DNA of 11,446 nucleotides from an uncultured Dialister sp. (GCA_900543455.1 UQRR01000070.1:1-11446); one strand, 5' to 3'. Shown: positions 1 to 7,470, counted from the stretch's first letter. A program made the numbers and translations. The notes: generated by a model not told the origin, from the sequence alone.

Positions 1-75
1 TTGCACTGCCTATGCAGTGTACACTGTATGTCTAAAGATTACCCCCTCTGTGTCCAATTTTAGTTTACCACTTCA
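1..75 (+). mobile_element. Terminus of an IS3-family (IS150-like) insertion sequence, rest off the left edge
   Basis: Read on the minus strand from base 75, the sequence begins TGAAGTGGTAAACTAAAATT and continues GGAC. From memory, the IS150 terminus begins TGTACTGCACCC and reaches TTTTGTTGGAC at the same distance. The TG start and the TTGGAC block 24 bases in therefore match in position, although the bases between them differ. IS3-family elements characteristically end in 5'-TG...CA-3', which fits base 75 as the last element base. Independent support is that the tpsA frame running in from the right loses its coding character exactly here and stops three codons later, at a stop codon inside the element. 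The second element end and the target duplication are not in the window. The family call is inference from terminus layout, since no complete transposase is visible. Confidence 0.5.
3..35 (+). CDS. Possible C-terminal end of an IS3-family transposase OrfB (partial)
   Basis: Reading frame 3 on the plus strand gives ALPMQCTLYV and then TAA, ending 40 bp before the proposed element terminus. IS3-family OrfB proteins commonly end shortly after an SPxQYR-like motif, and PMQ followed by C-T is a degenerate match to it. The distance from stop to terminus is also typical of these elements. Only ten codons are visible, so this rests mainly on position and one weak motif. It would mean that the element lies with its transposase reading toward tpsA, convergent with the tpsA transcript. 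Confidence 0.28.
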   Translation, partial: ALPMQCTLYV

Positions 76-3000
76 ATCCCGCGTAGCTGCCGACGCCCAG
101 GGAAGTGAGATTGCCCATCTCTTTCTGCGGTGTCATGAAGACTTGTCCGCGATAATGTCTGCGCCATGCCTTGTGTGGTCTTGGCTTTCTCTTGGTATAG
201 CTTTCCTGTGTGGTGCCGAAGGTGACGGACTGTACCTGATTCTGTTCGGCTTTGTTTTCGAGGCTGCCGCCAGTTGTAGAAAGCGAAGCGCCTGCTGTGA
301 TGCGGCTGTTTTCATTGATGACATTCCCCGTGAGTGTCATATGTTTTCCGCTTGCGACCTGGCCTGCGCGGGTTTCCTGTACCTGCTTCTCGGAGGTGTG
401 CGTGGTGGTGCGGATGATGGTGTAGTTCTTGATCTTGTAACTGCCGATCGCACCGTGGGAATTGTTCTCTTTTTCCGCTTCTTCATTGTAGGCTCGGATT
501 TTAGTATTGAGCGTCTCCAGGATACCTTTGTACTGTGCGTCCCACTCGGCCTGCTTGGGGTCATCGTAGCTGGGGCGAGGGGAGGTCATAGATGTGACGC
601 CAAACTTTTGGAAAATGGGGTCATCATAGTTGTAGTTCGGCGCGGATTTTCCGATCAGTTCGTCTGGGATAGGCTCCTTGCCTGCGGCACGTTCCTCGTC
701 GGTGATCTGCTCGATCGTATCATAGCCGGCTTCTTCGATGAGCTCCTTGTATTCAGCTTTGTTGTGGTACGCGCCATAGCCGCTGCCCAGCGCGCTGAAC
801 TCACTGGCATCGAATGCCTGCCCTTTTTCGGGATGCCCCGCTTCATCGATACGGATCAGATCTGGGTTGACCGTTTCGCCTGTCCATACGCGCTTGGCCG
901 AGAAAGCTTCATTTTCGTTGGAAATCCGGGGCGCAGCGAGCGTAACATTTCCCAACGCAGTGATGTCGGCTCCGCGGTTTGTGATGCTGTCTTTTTCTAT
1001 GATACTCAAATCACCACCCGCATAGAGCAGAGCTGCCGAGCTGCTTAGCAGGGTATCTCCGGAAATTGCGAGATTTTCTCGCGCCGCGATAGCTCCGGAC
1101 TTATGCGCTGCCATCTCATGGCGCAGTGTGTCCACTTCTGCTTTCGCTTCGTCATACTCTTTCTGCCGCTGCTGAATGGCCGAAAGATACGCTGTCTTCT
1201 GCTCATCCTTCGTGAAAGCTGTCACGTCCGCAGCAAACGCTTCATCAAGTGCCTGCTCTTTTGCTTTCAGCACACACATTTTCTCTGCGAGTTGTTCTTC
1301 CAGTGCTTTATCTTTTCTGTTTTCCAATGTCTTGGTGTCAATCGTGATATTGTTTCCGTAAATCCGGCCTGTTTCCAGATTTTCCAGATGGAGAGCATGA
1401 ATTTCATGCTCTCCATCGGCATTCATCAGCCCGCGGTTCAGGAGCGACTTTGCCTGTATGCGAATCGCCCCGCCTGTGATTTCTGCGTCCTTGTGATTAT
1501 TGATGCCATCTGCGTTCAGTGAGATCTTTCCATCCGCTTCCAGCTTCTTTGCATTGGTAAGTTTTCCTTTCGTAGAAATTGCAAGTTCGCCGCCTGCTTT
1601 CGTGATGCCGAATCCGTCTTCTGCGTGTTCGTTCGTGATGTCTGCTTCCGTTTGCACCGTGAGATTTCTTCCTGCGATGAGTTTCCCGTCCAGTTGGATG
1701 GCCTTCGTCTCGATACGCTCATCCTGCCCAGCGGTCAGTGTGCCTTTGGTATTTACGACTTCTCCTGACGTGATATTGAGCGCCTGATTCGCCGCCACAT
1801 GGCCTTCCGCATTATCCAATTTCCGCGCAGCCGAAAGCAAGCCATTGCCATAGGCAGTGACGTTTCCTTGCTCGTTATTCAGTTCCGCTGTTTTGACATC
1901 CAGATTCCCACCAGCTGCGATAGTTCCGTTTTGGTTGTCCATCCATGTCTTCGCAGCGAGAGTGACATCGCCATTGGCCAGAATACGGCTGTTCTCATTT
2001 GTGATGGTGCGATCCGAAGAAATGGCAAGATGTCCCTCGCTTGCTATCACGGACTGGTTCACCACATCGCCCGCGTGAATCTCTGCATGGCCTTCTGCGC
2101 CGATGGTCTTCGCATTCGTCAGTGTGCCTTCCGAGGTGAGAGACAGATGTCCGCCAGACGCGATAGTGCCCTTATTCAGTATGTCCTTTGCGCGAATCGT
2201 CGCTCCATCCTTTGTATGAATGATGCCCGTGTGATACAGATTGCCCTTGCTGTCGATCACAAGGTCCTGCGCCTCAATGGCACTTTGGAGTTGTGCAGGA
2301 ATGTTTTCTTCCGTCAATACGAAAAAGATACGTCCTGCATTCATGGCACCAAGGTCTGCGGCATCAATGGCAACCTGCGGCTTCACTCCGCTGCCTTCGA
2401 TGGCCGCTACTGTACCACTTTTAGCATCAATGACATTCGCGCCCGTCGTCACCTGAAGCGTCTCTGCTTTGATCTGCCCCAGGATCTTTGCTGCGCGGGT
2501 ATACAGTTCGATGGCATCGGCCTTCTCCCCATTGAGGCCTTTACCGTCGATCACAATCATCGCATCATTCGAGACGCGAATATCTTTCCACTGATTGTCC
2601 CGACTATACTCCGGCTTGCCCGTGGTGAGTATGGCGCGACCGGTATTGATGAAGCCGCCGCCATTCACGGTGATGCCGTTCGGATTTGCGATCACTACAT
2701 CGGCCTTCGTACCTGCCACTTCGAGAAAGCCGTTCATCGTCGTGGGATGGCCGCTTGTCACCTGATTCAAGATGATCTTCGCCGGGCCACCTGCCATATT
2801 CGCATTGCCCTGTACAAAGCCTGCGAGTTCTGTTTTCGAGAGGGTATAGGAGTTATTCAGAATGGCCCCTTTTTCAGGCACGTTGAAGCGCTCATAGTCA
2901 TTGCGAGAGACTCCGCCAGCTGAAGGCGCGGCAATATTGACAAGAGGAATGCCGCTCGCCGTTTCCTGCACGAGGGGCTGGCGGTCAGATGGAGCTTTTG

Positions 3001-3106
3001 TGTCTGGCAGAATGGGAGAGGCAGCCAGGAGAATGGTGTCCGTATAGAAAAGGCTCGCAAGAAGAGCGGCTGCGATTTTCTTCATCAATTTCTTATTGGA
3101 ATGCAT
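65..3106 (-). CDS. TpsA-type filamentous haemagglutinin exoprotein, probably C-terminally truncated
   Basis: Secreted adhesin-like partner of a two-partner secretion system, predicted to cross the outer membrane through the neighbouring TpsB and fold as a beta-helix. Visible parts: a signal peptide at residues 1-29 (basic start, hydrophobic core ending ILLAAS); a TPS recognition domain at about 40-290 with the hallmark NPNG at 141-144; then degenerate haemagglutinin repeats of the N.GTI.A.G.L type at about 300-600. An Ala/Glu/Lys/Gln-rich predicted coiled coil follows at 596-668, more repeats at 675-735, and a polar region at 740-1010. The start is supported by AGGAAG 8 nt upstream. tpsB ends 18 bp before it, so the two should be co-transcribed. 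At 1013 residues the protein is short for an FhaB-like exoprotein. The last three residues (LKW) and the stop come from what looks like an IS terminus, so the original C-terminal part is missing. The family is clear; the ligand and role in adhesion are not visible. Confidence 0.85.
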   Translation of the reverse strand: MHSNKKLMKKIAAALLASLFYTDTILLAASPILPDTKAPSDRQPLVQETASGIPLVNIAAPSAGGVSRNDYERFNVPEKGAILNNSYTLSKTELAGFVQGNANMAGGPAKIILNQVTSGHPTTMNGFLEVAGTKADVVIANPNGITVNGGGFINTGRAILTTGKPEYSRDNQWKDIRVSNDAMIVIDGKGLNGEKADAIELYTRAAKILGQIKAETLQVTTGANVIDAKSGTVAAIEGSGVKPQVAIDAADLGAMNAGRIFFVLTEENIPAQLQSAIEAQDLVIDSKGNLYHTGIIHTKDGATIRAKDILNKGTIASGGHLSLTSEGTLTNAKTIGAEGHAEIHAGDVVNQSVIASEGHLAISSDRTITNENSRILANGDVTLAAKTWMDNQNGTIAAGGNLDVKTAELNNEQGNVTAYGNGLLSAARKLDNAEGHVAANQALNITSGEVVNTKGTLTAGQDERIETKAIQLDGKLIAGRNLTVQTEADITNEHAEDGFGITKAGGELAISTKGKLTNAKKLEADGKISLNADGINNHKDAEITGGAIRIQAKSLLNRGLMNADGEHEIHALHLENLETGRIYGNNITIDTKTLENRKDKALEEQLAEKMCVLKAKEQALDEAFAADVTAFTKDEQKTAYLSAIQQRQKEYDEAKAEVDTLRHEMAAHKSGAIAARENLAISGDTLLSSSAALLYAGGDLSIIEKDSITNRGADITALGNVTLAAPRISNENEAFSAKRVWTGETVNPDLIRIDEAGHPEKGQAFDASEFSALGSGYGAYHNKAEYKELIEEAGYDTIEQITDEERAAGKEPIPDELIGKSAPNYNYDDPIFQKFGVTSMTSPRPSYDDPKQAEWDAQYKGILETLNTKIRAYNEEAEKENNSHGAIGSYKIKNYTIIRTTTHTSEKQVQETRAGQVASGKHMTLTGNVINENSRITAGASLSTTGGSLENKAEQNQVQSVTFGTTQESYTKRKPRPHKAWRRHYRGQVFMTPQKEMGNLTSLGVGSYAGLKW

Positions 3107-3124
3107 GATCTGTACTTCCTGTTT

Positions 3125-4813
3125 CTAAAAATGCCAACTCATAGAGAAAGAGGGCACCCATTTCTGCGTATGATACCCTTCCGGATGATACAGCGCACGG
3201 CTGATAGAGGCGTCATAGGAAATGTGAGAGGGGAGATGTCCGCGAAGTCCTATCGTGAGGCCTGCAATGGTGCGCCCAACCAGAGATTCCGTTGAGATAC
3301 CATATACGCTGCCGACATCCACGCCAACATATACATCACTATGCAGAGAGGGGATGCGACTGGATAGTTCATTTCGCAAATACCAGCCGCTTTCGCCCAT
3401 CAGTGTATACTCGCCGTCAAAGCCGCGGACGGTATAACTGTTTCCGATACTGATCTGGTCAATCCCATAAAGCCGTTTGCCTGCCGTGTTCCACTGGCCA
3501 TGAAAGGAAGCTGAAAAAGAAGCAGGGCGATGGCCAAGCGTCAGTGGTTTGTACCAGTCTGCGTCAAAGATCCACAGTTTGTAGCGGCTCTTCGGTGCAT
3601 CACTGTATTCATTTTCTTTCTGCGCTCCCAGCCATCCCATGCCCTGCCGATGGGCAAGACGGAGGCAGAGACTGCTGTTTCCGAGCCGCAACTGATCAGA
3701 CAGCCCGATTTCCAGCGCCGTCCGATCGAGACGCTGCACAGGGATTTCCATGTCATTCAAAAAGGTGTGCGAGTCTCTTTTGATAACCGCCAAGTCCCAC
3801 GAGCGTTTCTCCATCCGGTTGCGAGAAATGAGGTGATCCAGCATCAGACGGCTGACACTCGTCTTCCCCTGGCTGATGAAATCATAGGGGATGGAACGCA
3901 CCGTCTGGTGATACCGGTAGCGGTCATGGCGAAACGTCAGCGTATCTTTGCCGCGAGGAATGGAGTAGGAAAAGCTCAGATTGCGCGTCCCTTTTTCGCT
4001 TCCATCACGACTGCCATCCATGGAAAAAGAAAACTGCAGCTGGTCATTCGCATGAAAGAAACGATCGATGCCTGTCGTCAGCGTCCACTGGTACTTGCCT
4101 GTTTCTGCAAGGCCTGCATTGTCCACCGATAGACTGCCGGAAAGCTGCTTCCCCGCATATGTTGTCAGCTCCACATCTGAAACACCTGCCGCATTCGCGG
4201 GGAGAATCTGCATCGAGACGTCCTGCGAGGCAACCTTTCTCATCTGCTCCACGCCTTGCTCAAGCAGGTATACATTCAAAAGATCTCCTTCATGGATGGG
4301 AAAGGCATTGCGCCAAGTAACTGCCTTGCAGCCTTCCGCATAAACCACACGCCCCATGCGTCCTGCCAGCAGTTTCAAATGAAACAGACCGCTCGCTACA
4401 TTCTGCTCAGGAATCACCACGCGGCTGGTCACGTATCCCTTATCCGAGAGCTTCTGATTCATAGCGGCAAGGAGCTTTGCTGCCTCTGCCAGCGTAATTT
4501 CCTGATTCGTATAGGAAGCCGTCATATCTTCCAAAAAGGAGAACTCTTCCAGATTGTCATCTACCACGATCTCTCGCACGAGAAAAGCAGTAGAAGAAAG
4601 ATCTTGAATCGAAGGATCTACTTCTACTGCTTGTTCAACGGCGATAGGTTTCGTCAGCTGAGCCGTGCTCCGGCTCGCACTGATGGCATGCTGAATCTTT
4701 TGCTCCTGCAACTGTTCCTGACGAAGAAATGGCGTATCTGCATAAGCGATAGAGGTCACGCCAAAAGCAAAGCTAATGCCTGCAGCGGTAATGAACAGCT
4801 TGCTTCTTTTCAT
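3125..4813 (-). CDS. TpsB outer-membrane transporter of a two-partner secretion system (ShlB/FhaC family)
   Basis: Omp85-superfamily beta-barrel that exports its cognate TpsA exoprotein across the outer membrane. From the start chosen here the protein has 562 residues, normal for the family. Residues 1-25 form a signal peptide ending SIAYA. A charged Gln-rich helix follows at about 30-45, then two POTRA-type modules at about 75-230 (FLVREIVVDD opens the first). The rest is a 16-strand barrel with the diagnostic VRGFDGEY motif at 462-469, corresponding to the conserved loop L6 motif of FhaC. The chain ends in an aromatic residue (SMSWHF), the usual outer-membrane insertion signal. The start at 4813 is preferred over an in-frame ATG at 4834: GAGGTGG lies just upstream of 4813, nothing resembling a ribosome site precedes 4834, and the signal peptide begins cleanly at MKRSK. 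tpsA follows 18 bp downstream, giving the usual transporter-then-exoprotein operon. Confidence 0.92.
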   Translation of the reverse strand: MKRSKLFITAAGISFAFGVTSIAYADTPFLRQEQLQEQKIQHAISASRSTAQLTKPIAVEQAVEVDPSIQDLSSTAFLVREIVVDDNLEEFSFLEDMTASYTNQEITLAEAAKLLAAMNQKLSDKGYVTSRVVIPEQNVASGLFHLKLLAGRMGRVVYAEGCKAVTWRNAFPIHEGDLLNVYLLEQGVEQMRKVASQDVSMQILPANAAGVSDVELTTYAGKQLSGSLSVDNAGLAETGKYQWTLTTGIDRFFHANDQLQFSFSMDGSRDGSEKGTRNLSFSYSIPRGKDTLTFRHDRYRYHQTVRSIPYDFISQGKTSVSRLMLDHLISRNRMEKRSWDLAVIKRDSHTFLNDMEIPVQRLDRTALEIGLSDQLRLGNSSLCLRLAHRQGMGWLGAQKENEYSDAPKSRYKLWIFDADWYKPLTLGHRPASFSASFHGQWNTAGKRLYGIDQISIGNSYTVRGFDGEYTLMGESGWYLRNELSSRIPSLHSDVYVGVDVGSVYGISTESLVGRTIAGLTIGLRGHLPSHISYDASISRALYHPEGYHTQKWVPSFSMSWHF

Positions 4814-4863
4814 TTCTCCACCTCTCCCTGTCATCTAAAGAGTGATTTATTATTTATGCAAAC

Positions 4864-4892
4864 ATATTAGCATATATTTTCTTGATCGACAA
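4864..4892 (-). promoter_or_regulatory. Probable promoter of the tpsB-tpsA operon
   Basis: On the minus strand TTGTCG (4887-4892) is followed after exactly 17 bp by TAATAT (4864-4869), with TGC directly before the -10 box, making an extended -10. Transcription would start near 4857, about 44 nt upstream of the tpsB start codon. The surrounding DNA is much more AT-rich than the coding regions. Confidence 0.6.
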
Positions 4893-4943
4893 GTATTTTA
4901 TGGGATTTTAGCTATTATTGAATTCATAATCTTCCATTAAAAC

Positions 4944-4977
4944 TGATAAAAATATCAAAGTTTTGATATTTTTATCA
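4944..4977. promoter_or_regulatory. Perfect AT-rich palindrome upstream of tpsB, operator or weak terminator
   Basis: TGATAAAAATATCAAA, two bases (GT), then its exact reverse complement TTTGATATTTTTATCA: 16-bp arms with no mismatch. Each arm is itself a smaller dyad, TGATA-N4-TATCA, so the site holds two operator-like units facing each other. It lies about 50 bp upstream of the tpsB -35 box. On the minus strand it is followed by GTTTTAATGG, a poor U-tract, and the stem is almost all A/T. A protein-binding site is therefore at least as likely as a terminator. It does not fit an FNR box, because the spacing between TGAT and ATCA is 6 instead of 4. Confidence 0.55.
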
Positions 4978-5044
4978 ATCGTGCTTGCAACAATCAGACT
5001 TGAGTCCCAGCCAGCCATGACAATGAAACGAATGTAGCGCAACT

Positions 5045-5073
5045 ATCATAGCATATACGTCCTCTCTCCTCAA
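5045..5073 (-). promoter_or_regulatory. Second, upstream promoter-like site pointing toward tpsB
   Basis: On the minus strand TTGAGG (5068-5073) is separated by 17 bp from TATGAT (5045-5050), with TGC directly before the -10. The stretch TATATGCTA occurs here and again in the promoter next to tpsB. A start near 5038 would give either a 5' leader of about 225 nt for tpsB or, if the palindrome at 4944-4977 stops transcription, a short RNA of about 95 nt. The hexamers are good matches, but promoter calls by eye have a high false-positive rate. Confidence 0.42.
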
Positions 5074-5120
5074 AAGCATACAAAATCAGACGCTGCACCA
5101 CCGAGCGAAAAATCGCCATC

Positions 5121-5170
5121 AAAAAACCGCCGGAAAGTGATCCACAAGGGATCCTCCTTCCAGCGGTTTT
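5121..5170 (-). terminator. Intrinsic terminator after hslU
   Basis: Read on the minus strand: AAAACCGC, then GGAA and GATCC segments, a short loop, and the complementary GGATC, TTCC and GCGGTTTT, running into TTTTTTG. The base of the stem (ACCGC/GCGGT) is GC-rich, with a few bulged bases higher up. It starts 18 bp after the hslU stop codon and separates the hslVU transcript from the TPS operon. Confidence 0.8.
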
Positions 5171-5187
5171 ATCCTGTGCGCAAAGGG

Positions 5188-6549
5188 CTACAGGATGTAA
5201 TTCGAAATATCTATATTTTCCGTGACGTCACCGAGCTTATTTCTCACATAGCTCTCGTCGATGGTGACGTGCTTATCTTCGAGGTCTGGCGCATCGAAGG
5301 AGAGGTCTTCCAAGACGCGCTCCAAGATCGTATAGAGGCGGCGGGCACCGATGTCTTCGGTCTCGGTATTCACGCGGGAGGCGATGTCGGCGATGGCGGA
5401 GAGGGCGTCTTCGGTGAAGGTGATGTCGACGCCTTCGGTCTCGAGGAGCGCGGTGTACTGGCGGATGAGGGCCTGCCGCGGCTCGGTCAGGATGCTGCGG
5501 AGGTCATCCTTGGTGAGGCTTGAAAGCTCGACGCGGATCGGGAAGCGTCCCTGGAGCTCGGGGATGAGGTCACTGGGCTTGGAGACGTGGAAGGCACCAG
5601 CGGCCATGAAGAGGATGTGGTCGGTCTTCATCTGGCCGTACTTGGTCTTGACGGTCGCGCCTTCAACGATCGGGAGGATGTCGCGCTGCACGCCTTCTCT
5701 GGAAACGTCGGGGCCGCCGGAGGAGCGGCCGCCTGCGATCTTGTCGATCTCATCGATGAAGATGATGCCGCGTTCTTCGGCGTAGTGGATGGCTTTGTCT
5801 TTGACGACTTCCATATCGACCATCTCATCGGCAGCGGCTTCTGCGAGGATGCGCTTCGCGTCGCGGACGGTGACTTTCTTCTTTTTCATCTTCTTCGGCA
5901 TCATGGAGGAGAGCATCATGGAAATCTGGTTCGCCTGTTCGTTATCGGTGTTCCCCGGATTTCCTTTCTCTTCCACTTCGATCTCGATCACGCGGTCGTC
6001 AAGATCGCCGTTTCGGATGCGCGTCTCGAGGTCCTTTCTTCGCTCTTTCTCGCCTTCATCCATCGGCGTCTCTTTCTTTGCTTCGCCGAAGATGATGTCC
6101 ATGGGGCTTCGTGTCTCGACTTTCTTGGAGGGCCACATGGCTTCCGCGATGCGGTGGATCGCTTCTTCGTCGGCATCCTTGCCATGGCGGGCGCTCTCAT
6201 CTTTCTTCACAAGGCGGACGGCTTCTTCGGCAAGGTCACGGATCATGGACTCGACGTCGCGGCCGACGTAGCCGACTTCGGTGTACTTGGTAGCTTCGAC
6301 CTTGACGAAGGGGGCGCGGGTGAGGGTCGCGATGCGGCGGGCGATCTCTGTCTTGCCGACACCGGTCGGCCCGATGAGAAGAATGTTCTTCGGGCTCACC
6401 TCTTTCGCCATTTCCGGCGTGAGGCGGCTGGCACGCCAGCGGTTTCGGAGGGCGACGGCTACAGATCTCTTCGCATCGGTCTGCCCGATGATGTACTGGT
6501 CCAGATATTCCACGATTTTTCGCGGGGTCAGGTTTGTATTTTCGTTCAT
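5188..6549 (-). CDS. hslU: HslU, ATPase/unfoldase subunit of the HslVU (ClpYQ) protease
   Basis: AAA+ ring ATPase that binds, unfolds and threads substrate proteins into the HslV peptidase in the cytoplasm. The 453 residues are normal for the family. Visible motifs: Walker A GPTGVGKT at 60-67; the pore loop GYVG at 93-96, which grips substrate; a charged inserted I-domain at about 110-240; Walker B IIFIDE at 262-267; the arginine-finger segment GRFPIRVEL at about 334-341; and sensor 2 GARRL at 401-405. The C-terminus reads IDISNYIL, matching the conserved tail that docks into HslV to activate it. The start codon shares one base with the hslV stop (TGATG), which points to translational coupling and matched subunit amounts. 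An intrinsic terminator follows. The Bacillus name is clpY/codX. Confidence 0.97.
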   Translation of the reverse strand: MNENTNLTPRKIVEYLDQYIIGQTDAKRSVAVALRNRWRASRLTPEMAKEVSPKNILLIGPTGVGKTEIARRIATLTRAPFVKVEATKYTEVGYVGRDVESMIRDLAEEAVRLVKKDESARHGKDADEEAIHRIAEAMWPSKKVETRSPMDIIFGEAKKETPMDEGEKERRKDLETRIRNGDLDDRVIEIEVEEKGNPGNTDNEQANQISMMLSSMMPKKMKKKKVTVRDAKRILAEAAADEMVDMEVVKDKAIHYAEERGIIFIDEIDKIAGGRSSGGPDVSREGVQRDILPIVEGATVKTKYGQMKTDHILFMAAGAFHVSKPSDLIPELQGRFPIRVELSSLTKDDLRSILTEPRQALIRQYTALLETEGVDITFTEDALSAIADIASRVNTETEDIGARRLYTILERVLEDLSFDAPDLEDKHVTIDESYVRNKLGDVTENIDISNYIL

Positions 6550-7094
6550 CAGATTTCCTCCACGATGACATTGTGATTCGTATAGACGCAGATGTCGGCG
6601 GCGATGTGCAGGGATCTCTCCGCAATGTCTCGGGCGGAAAGATCGGTCGCGGAGACCAGAGCACGCGCGGCGGCAAGAGCGTAGTTTCCGCCGCTGCCGA
6701 TGGCGAGGATGCCGTCGTCCGGCTCGATGACTTCGCCGTTTCCGGAAACCAGGAAGAGGTGCTCCCCATCAGTCATGATGAGAAGGGCTTCGAGCTTCTG
6801 CAGCACGCGGTCGCGTCGCCACTCCTTGGCAAATTCGACGGCTGCGCGGACAAGATTGCCATTGCAGTCGGAGAGGCGCGCCTCGAATTTATCGAAGAGC
6901 GCAAAGGCATCTGCGACAGAGCCTGCAAATCCGGCAATGACGCGGCCGTGGTAGAGGCGGCGGACTTTGCGGGCGGTATTCTTCATGATGACCGCATTGC
7001 CCATGGTCACCTGCCCGTCGCCGGCGACGGCGGTGTGTCCATCCTTCTTGACCGCGAGGATGGTGGTGGCGTGAAATAGAGCGTCTTGGGACAT
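6549..7094 (-). CDS. hslV: HslV, peptidase subunit of the HslVU (ClpQ) protease
   Basis: Threonine peptidase of the proteasome beta-subunit fold; two hexameric rings form the degradation chamber capped by HslU. The start at 7094 gives 181 residues and is supported by AAAGGAG at 7103-7109, 8 nt upstream. The open frame continues upstream to 7247, but that part translates intergenic repeat DNA. Residues 1-9 (MSQDALFHA) are a propeptide; the catalytic nucleophile should be Thr10, with Thr11 next, as in the family TT(I/V) signature. D26 and K43 align with the active-site Asp17 and Lys33 of the E. coli enzyme. GSGGNYA at 133-139 is also conserved. The sequence is closest to the Bacillus ClpQ/CodW type (FHATT, GFAGSVADAF, DDGILAIGSGGNYALAA). 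In B. subtilis, however, an N-terminal serine is reported to be the nucleophile, whereas the threonine pair is retained here. Confidence 0.96.
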   Translation of the reverse strand: MSQDALFHATTILAVKKDGHTAVAGDGQVTMGNAVIMKNTARKVRRLYHGRVIAGFAGSVADAFALFDKFEARLSDCNGNLVRAAVEFAKEWRRDRVLQKLEALLIMTDGEHLFLVSGNGEVIEPDDGILAIGSGGNYALAAARALVSATDLSARDIAERSLHIAADICVYTNHNVIVEEI

Positions 7095-7257
7095 GGGGTG
7101 TTCTCCTTTATCGTATTGGCTAAGGGAAATAGTGTTCAGGGTTAGCCCCTCGGGGCGTTGCCGTCCTTTGATTGCGTGCGAAAGAGGTTCAGCGGGTTCT
7201 ACAGGTTCAGAGGCTTCAACAGGGTTGGTGCGGCGCATAAAAATCAAAAACGCCGCG

Positions 7258-7287
7258 AGTATATATGAGGCAATGCCCGCATTCCAA
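7258..7287 (-). promoter_or_regulatory. Possible promoter for hslV-hslU inside the intergenic element
   Basis: On the minus strand TTGGAA (7282-7287) is followed after 18 bp by TATACT (7258-7263). This would start transcription about 155 nt upstream of hslV. It is the best promoter-like pair seen in this gap. The spacing is one base longer than ideal and the -35 box is only a partial match. Confidence 0.35.
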
Positions 7288-7290
7288 ATT

Positions 7291-7317
7291 CTCCCTCCTT
7301 CCTCTGAAAGGAGGGAG
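7291..7317. repeat. Perfect 10-bp hairpin with ribosome-site-like arms
   Basis: CTCCCTCCTT, a 7-base loop, then AAGGAGGGAG. The arms are exact reverse complements and contain AAGGAGG and CCTCCTT, the consensus Shine-Dalgarno sequence and its complement. No T-run follows on either strand, so it is not a typical terminator. Confidence 0.6.
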
Positions 7318-7333
7318 TACTATCGCGATCCGC

Positions 7334-7350
7334 TTCCTCTAAAAGAGGAA
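7334..7350. repeat. Perfect 7-bp hairpin with 3-base loop
   Basis: TTCCTCT, AAA, AGAGGAA. It lies 16 bp from the larger hairpin and is flanked by near-repeated ATCCGC sequences, so both hairpins appear to belong to the same repeat core. Confidence 0.5.
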
Positions 7351-7470
7351 AATCCGCGCAGAGGAAGGGGTTGGCATTTTTATTTGCGTCGCTTTGCAAC
7401 GCCTCGACTTATCTAAAACTCACGACGCCTACTTATTTTATGCGCCGCTCCGCAACCTTGAACCTATCAA

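Noticed and set aside
17..1048. Plus-strand open frame starting in the IS terminus and running across tpsA
   Set aside because: It would join element sequence to antisense tpsA; no family resemblance and no ribosome site.
1799..2923. Long plus-strand open frame opposite tpsA (374 codons)
   Set aside because: Antisense shadow of the haemagglutinin repeats, with no recognisable motif.
4944..4977. FNR or Fur box reading of the palindrome
   Set aside because: FNR needs TTGAT-N4-ATCAA and the spacer here is 6; the GATAAT hexamers of Fur boxes are absent.
4975..5049. 24-codon minus-strand open frame with three Cys codons (MIVALHSFHCHGW...), ending at the palindrome
   Set aside because: Its ATG falls inside the -10 box of the upstream promoter-like site, so a transcript from there would lack the start codon. 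The nearest purine-rich stretch is about 11 nt from the ATG and overlaps the promoter spacer. Chance is the simpler explanation.
5587..6576. Long plus-strand open frame opposite hslU (329 codons)
   Set aside because: Antisense shadow of a GC-rich conserved gene; composition is Asp/Gly/Val-rich as expected for the complement of hslU.
7095..7247. N-terminal extension of HslV by 51 residues in the same frame
   Set aside because: The extra residues translate the heptad repeat arm, HslV proteins start close to the catalytic threonine, and a strong ribosome site precedes the start at 7094.
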